Source: an uncultured Chromatiales bacterium
GTDB lineage: Bacteria; Pseudomonadota; Gammaproteobacteria; Steroidobacterales; GCA-2729495
Assembly (NCBI GenBank): GCA_913058165.1
Contig: CAJXQV010000075.1
Location: 1 to 6,275 of the forward strand
Reading direction: 5' to 3'
DNA length: 6,275 nt
Shown here: piece after piece, positions 5,228 to 6,275 of the stretch
Position numbering within the stretch: position 1 is the stretch's first letter
Layout of the letters: the number at the start of each line of letters is the position of its first letter
Made by a program: the position numbers and the translations under genes
Notes under the pieces: model-generated
Seen by the model: the letters and a program-made list of their open reading frames with translations, nothing else
Told to the model about the DNA's origin: nothing
The model's database searches: none

Positions 5228-6275
5228 ATGTCTAACACCGTAACCACAGATTCAGCCAAACCCCAACGCAAAATACTCGTGACCGGGGCTTTACCCTATG
5301 CCAACGGCTCCATCCACCTGGGCCATCTGGTCGAGTACATCCAAGCCGACATATGGGTACGATTTCAAAAACTGGTTGGTAATGAGTGTACCTACGTCTG
5401 CGCCAGCGATGCCCATGGCACGCCCATTATGCTCAGGGCCCGTGATGAAGGTATCGACCCCGAGAACCTGGTCGAACGCTATCGCAAGGAACACTCCGCC
5501 GATTTCGCGGCGTTTCATATTGAATTCGACAACTATCACAGCACCCACTCCGAAGAAAACCGTGAGCTTGTGGAGCAGATCTATGGGCGACTTCAAGCGA
5601 AGAACCTGATTGCATCGCGAACTATTGAGCAGGCATATGATGAAGAGGCGAAGATGTTTTTGCCCGATCGTTTTGTCCGCGGCACCTGCCCTTCCTGCAG
5701 CGCCGAAGATCAATACGGCGACAGTTGCGAACAGTGTGGCTCAACCTACAACCCAACCGAACTTATCGATGCCCGCTCGATCATATCGGGCGAAGTGCCC
5801 GTGCAGAAAGCATCGGAACACTTCTTCTTTAAGCTCGGCGAGTTTGAAGGAATGCTGCGTGAATGGACCGGCAGCGGCGTAATCGATGCCGGCGTTGCCA
5901 ACAAGCTTGGCGAATGGTTCGAAACGGGCCTAAAAGACTGGGATATTTCCCGCGATGAGCCCTATTTCGGCTTCCGCATTCCCGGCACTGATAACAAATA
6001 CTTCTACGTTTGGCTGGATGCGCCCGTAGGTTATTTGGCAAGCTTTAAAAACCTGTGCGAGCGCCGTGCCGACCTCATTTTTGACGAATACTTCGCTGAA
6101 CAGTCCGACACCGAGCTGTATCACTTTATCGGCAAGGATATTGTTTATTTCCATGCGCTATTTTGGCCTGCAGTACTCGAAGCTGCGGCAATCCGGAAAC
6201 CCACTGGCGTATTCATTCATGGTTTCTTAACCGTCAATGGCCAAAAAATGTCGAAATCACGCGGCACATTCATAT
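5228..6275 (+). CDS. metG: Methionyl-tRNA synthetase, N-terminal part (runs off window)
   Basis: The first 349 codons of MetRS, the cytosolic class I synthetase that charges tRNA-Met with methionine. Seen in order: Rossmann start [19 protein letters not shown] with HLGH (30-33), the HIGH signature; a zinc knuckle in the connective peptide with Cys154, Cys157, Cys167 and Cys170 (CPxC...CxxC); [19 protein letters not shown] (about 225-243); [12 protein letters not shown] (258-269); [11 protein letters not shown] (299-309); and KMSKS at 340-344. The pattern matches E. coli MetG nearly throughout. The window ends five residues after KMSKS, so the anticodon-binding domain and any C-terminal tRNA-binding domain are not in view. 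The ATG at 5228 is the only in-frame start near the conserved region and gives an N-terminal tail about eight residues longer than in E. coli, with no clear Shine-Dalgarno. It is 100 bp after the ATPase operon on the same strand. In relatives metG lies directly divergent from apbC; here 4.9 kb separate them. Confidence 0.97.
   Translation, partial: MSNTVTTDSAKPQRKILVTGALPYANGSIHLGHLVEYIQADIWVRFQKLVGNECTYVCASDAHGTPIMLRARDEGIDPENLVERYRKEHSADFAAFHIEFDNYHSTHSEENRELVEQIYGRLQAKNLIASRTIEQAYDEEAKMFLPDRFVRGTCPSCSAEDQYGDSCEQCGSTYNPTELIDARSIISGEVPVQKASEHFFFKLGEFEGMLREWTGSGVIDAGVANKLGEWFETGLKDWDISRDEPYFGFRIPGTDNKYFYVWLDAPVGYLASFKNLCERRADLIFDEYFAEQSDTELYHFIGKDIVYFHALFWPAVLEAAAIRKPTGVFIHGFLTVNGQKMSKSRGTFI

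Overview
The window reads as a contig end from a gammaproteobacterium sequenced with a Nextera library. The first 47 bases are sequencing adapter, not genome. The lineage call rests on a methionyl-tRNA synthetase that closely follows the E. coli MetG pattern, a divergent Mrp/ApbC gene (the classic gammaproteobacterial mrp-metG pair), and type IV pilus ATPases. It is an inference; genus and species cannot be read from the sequence. Base composition is moderate and looks even across the genes by eye.

Layout: 1-47 adapter; 48-344 minus strand, N-terminal domain of the Fe-S carrier Mrp/ApbC, cut off by the contig end just before its ATPase domain; 345-506 a divergent intergenic region with a candidate apbC -10 box next to a 17-bp dyad, a terminator-like hairpin with a T tract facing the + direction, and a weak candidate promoter for the next gene; 507-2927 an 806-residue protein with N-terminal HEAT repeats and a C-terminal Ser/Thr kinase; 2952-4031 and 4063-5127 two PilT-family hexameric ATPases in tandem; 5128-5227 a spacer with a small GC-rich hairpin; 5228 to the window end, the first 349 codons of metG.

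The kinase gene and the two ATPase genes are co-directional, with 24- and 31-bp gaps and good Shine-Dalgarno sites before the two ATPases, so they are probably one operon. The block sits between apbC and metG, genes that are direct divergent neighbours in E. coli and Pseudomonas, and so looks like a cassette placed in, or retained at, a housekeeping locus. No pilin, assembly ATPase, platform or secretin gene is in view.

The most interesting reading is a signalling-to-motor module: a soluble HEAT-scaffold kinase acting on, or assembling with, a divergent pair of pilus-retraction-type ATPases. Kinase and ATPase motifs are essentially complete, so the proteins are probably active. Both ATPases differ from canonical PilT in the C-terminal AIRNLIR motif, and the second also lacks the first histidine of the His box. 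A functional link between kinase and motors is inferred from gene order only.
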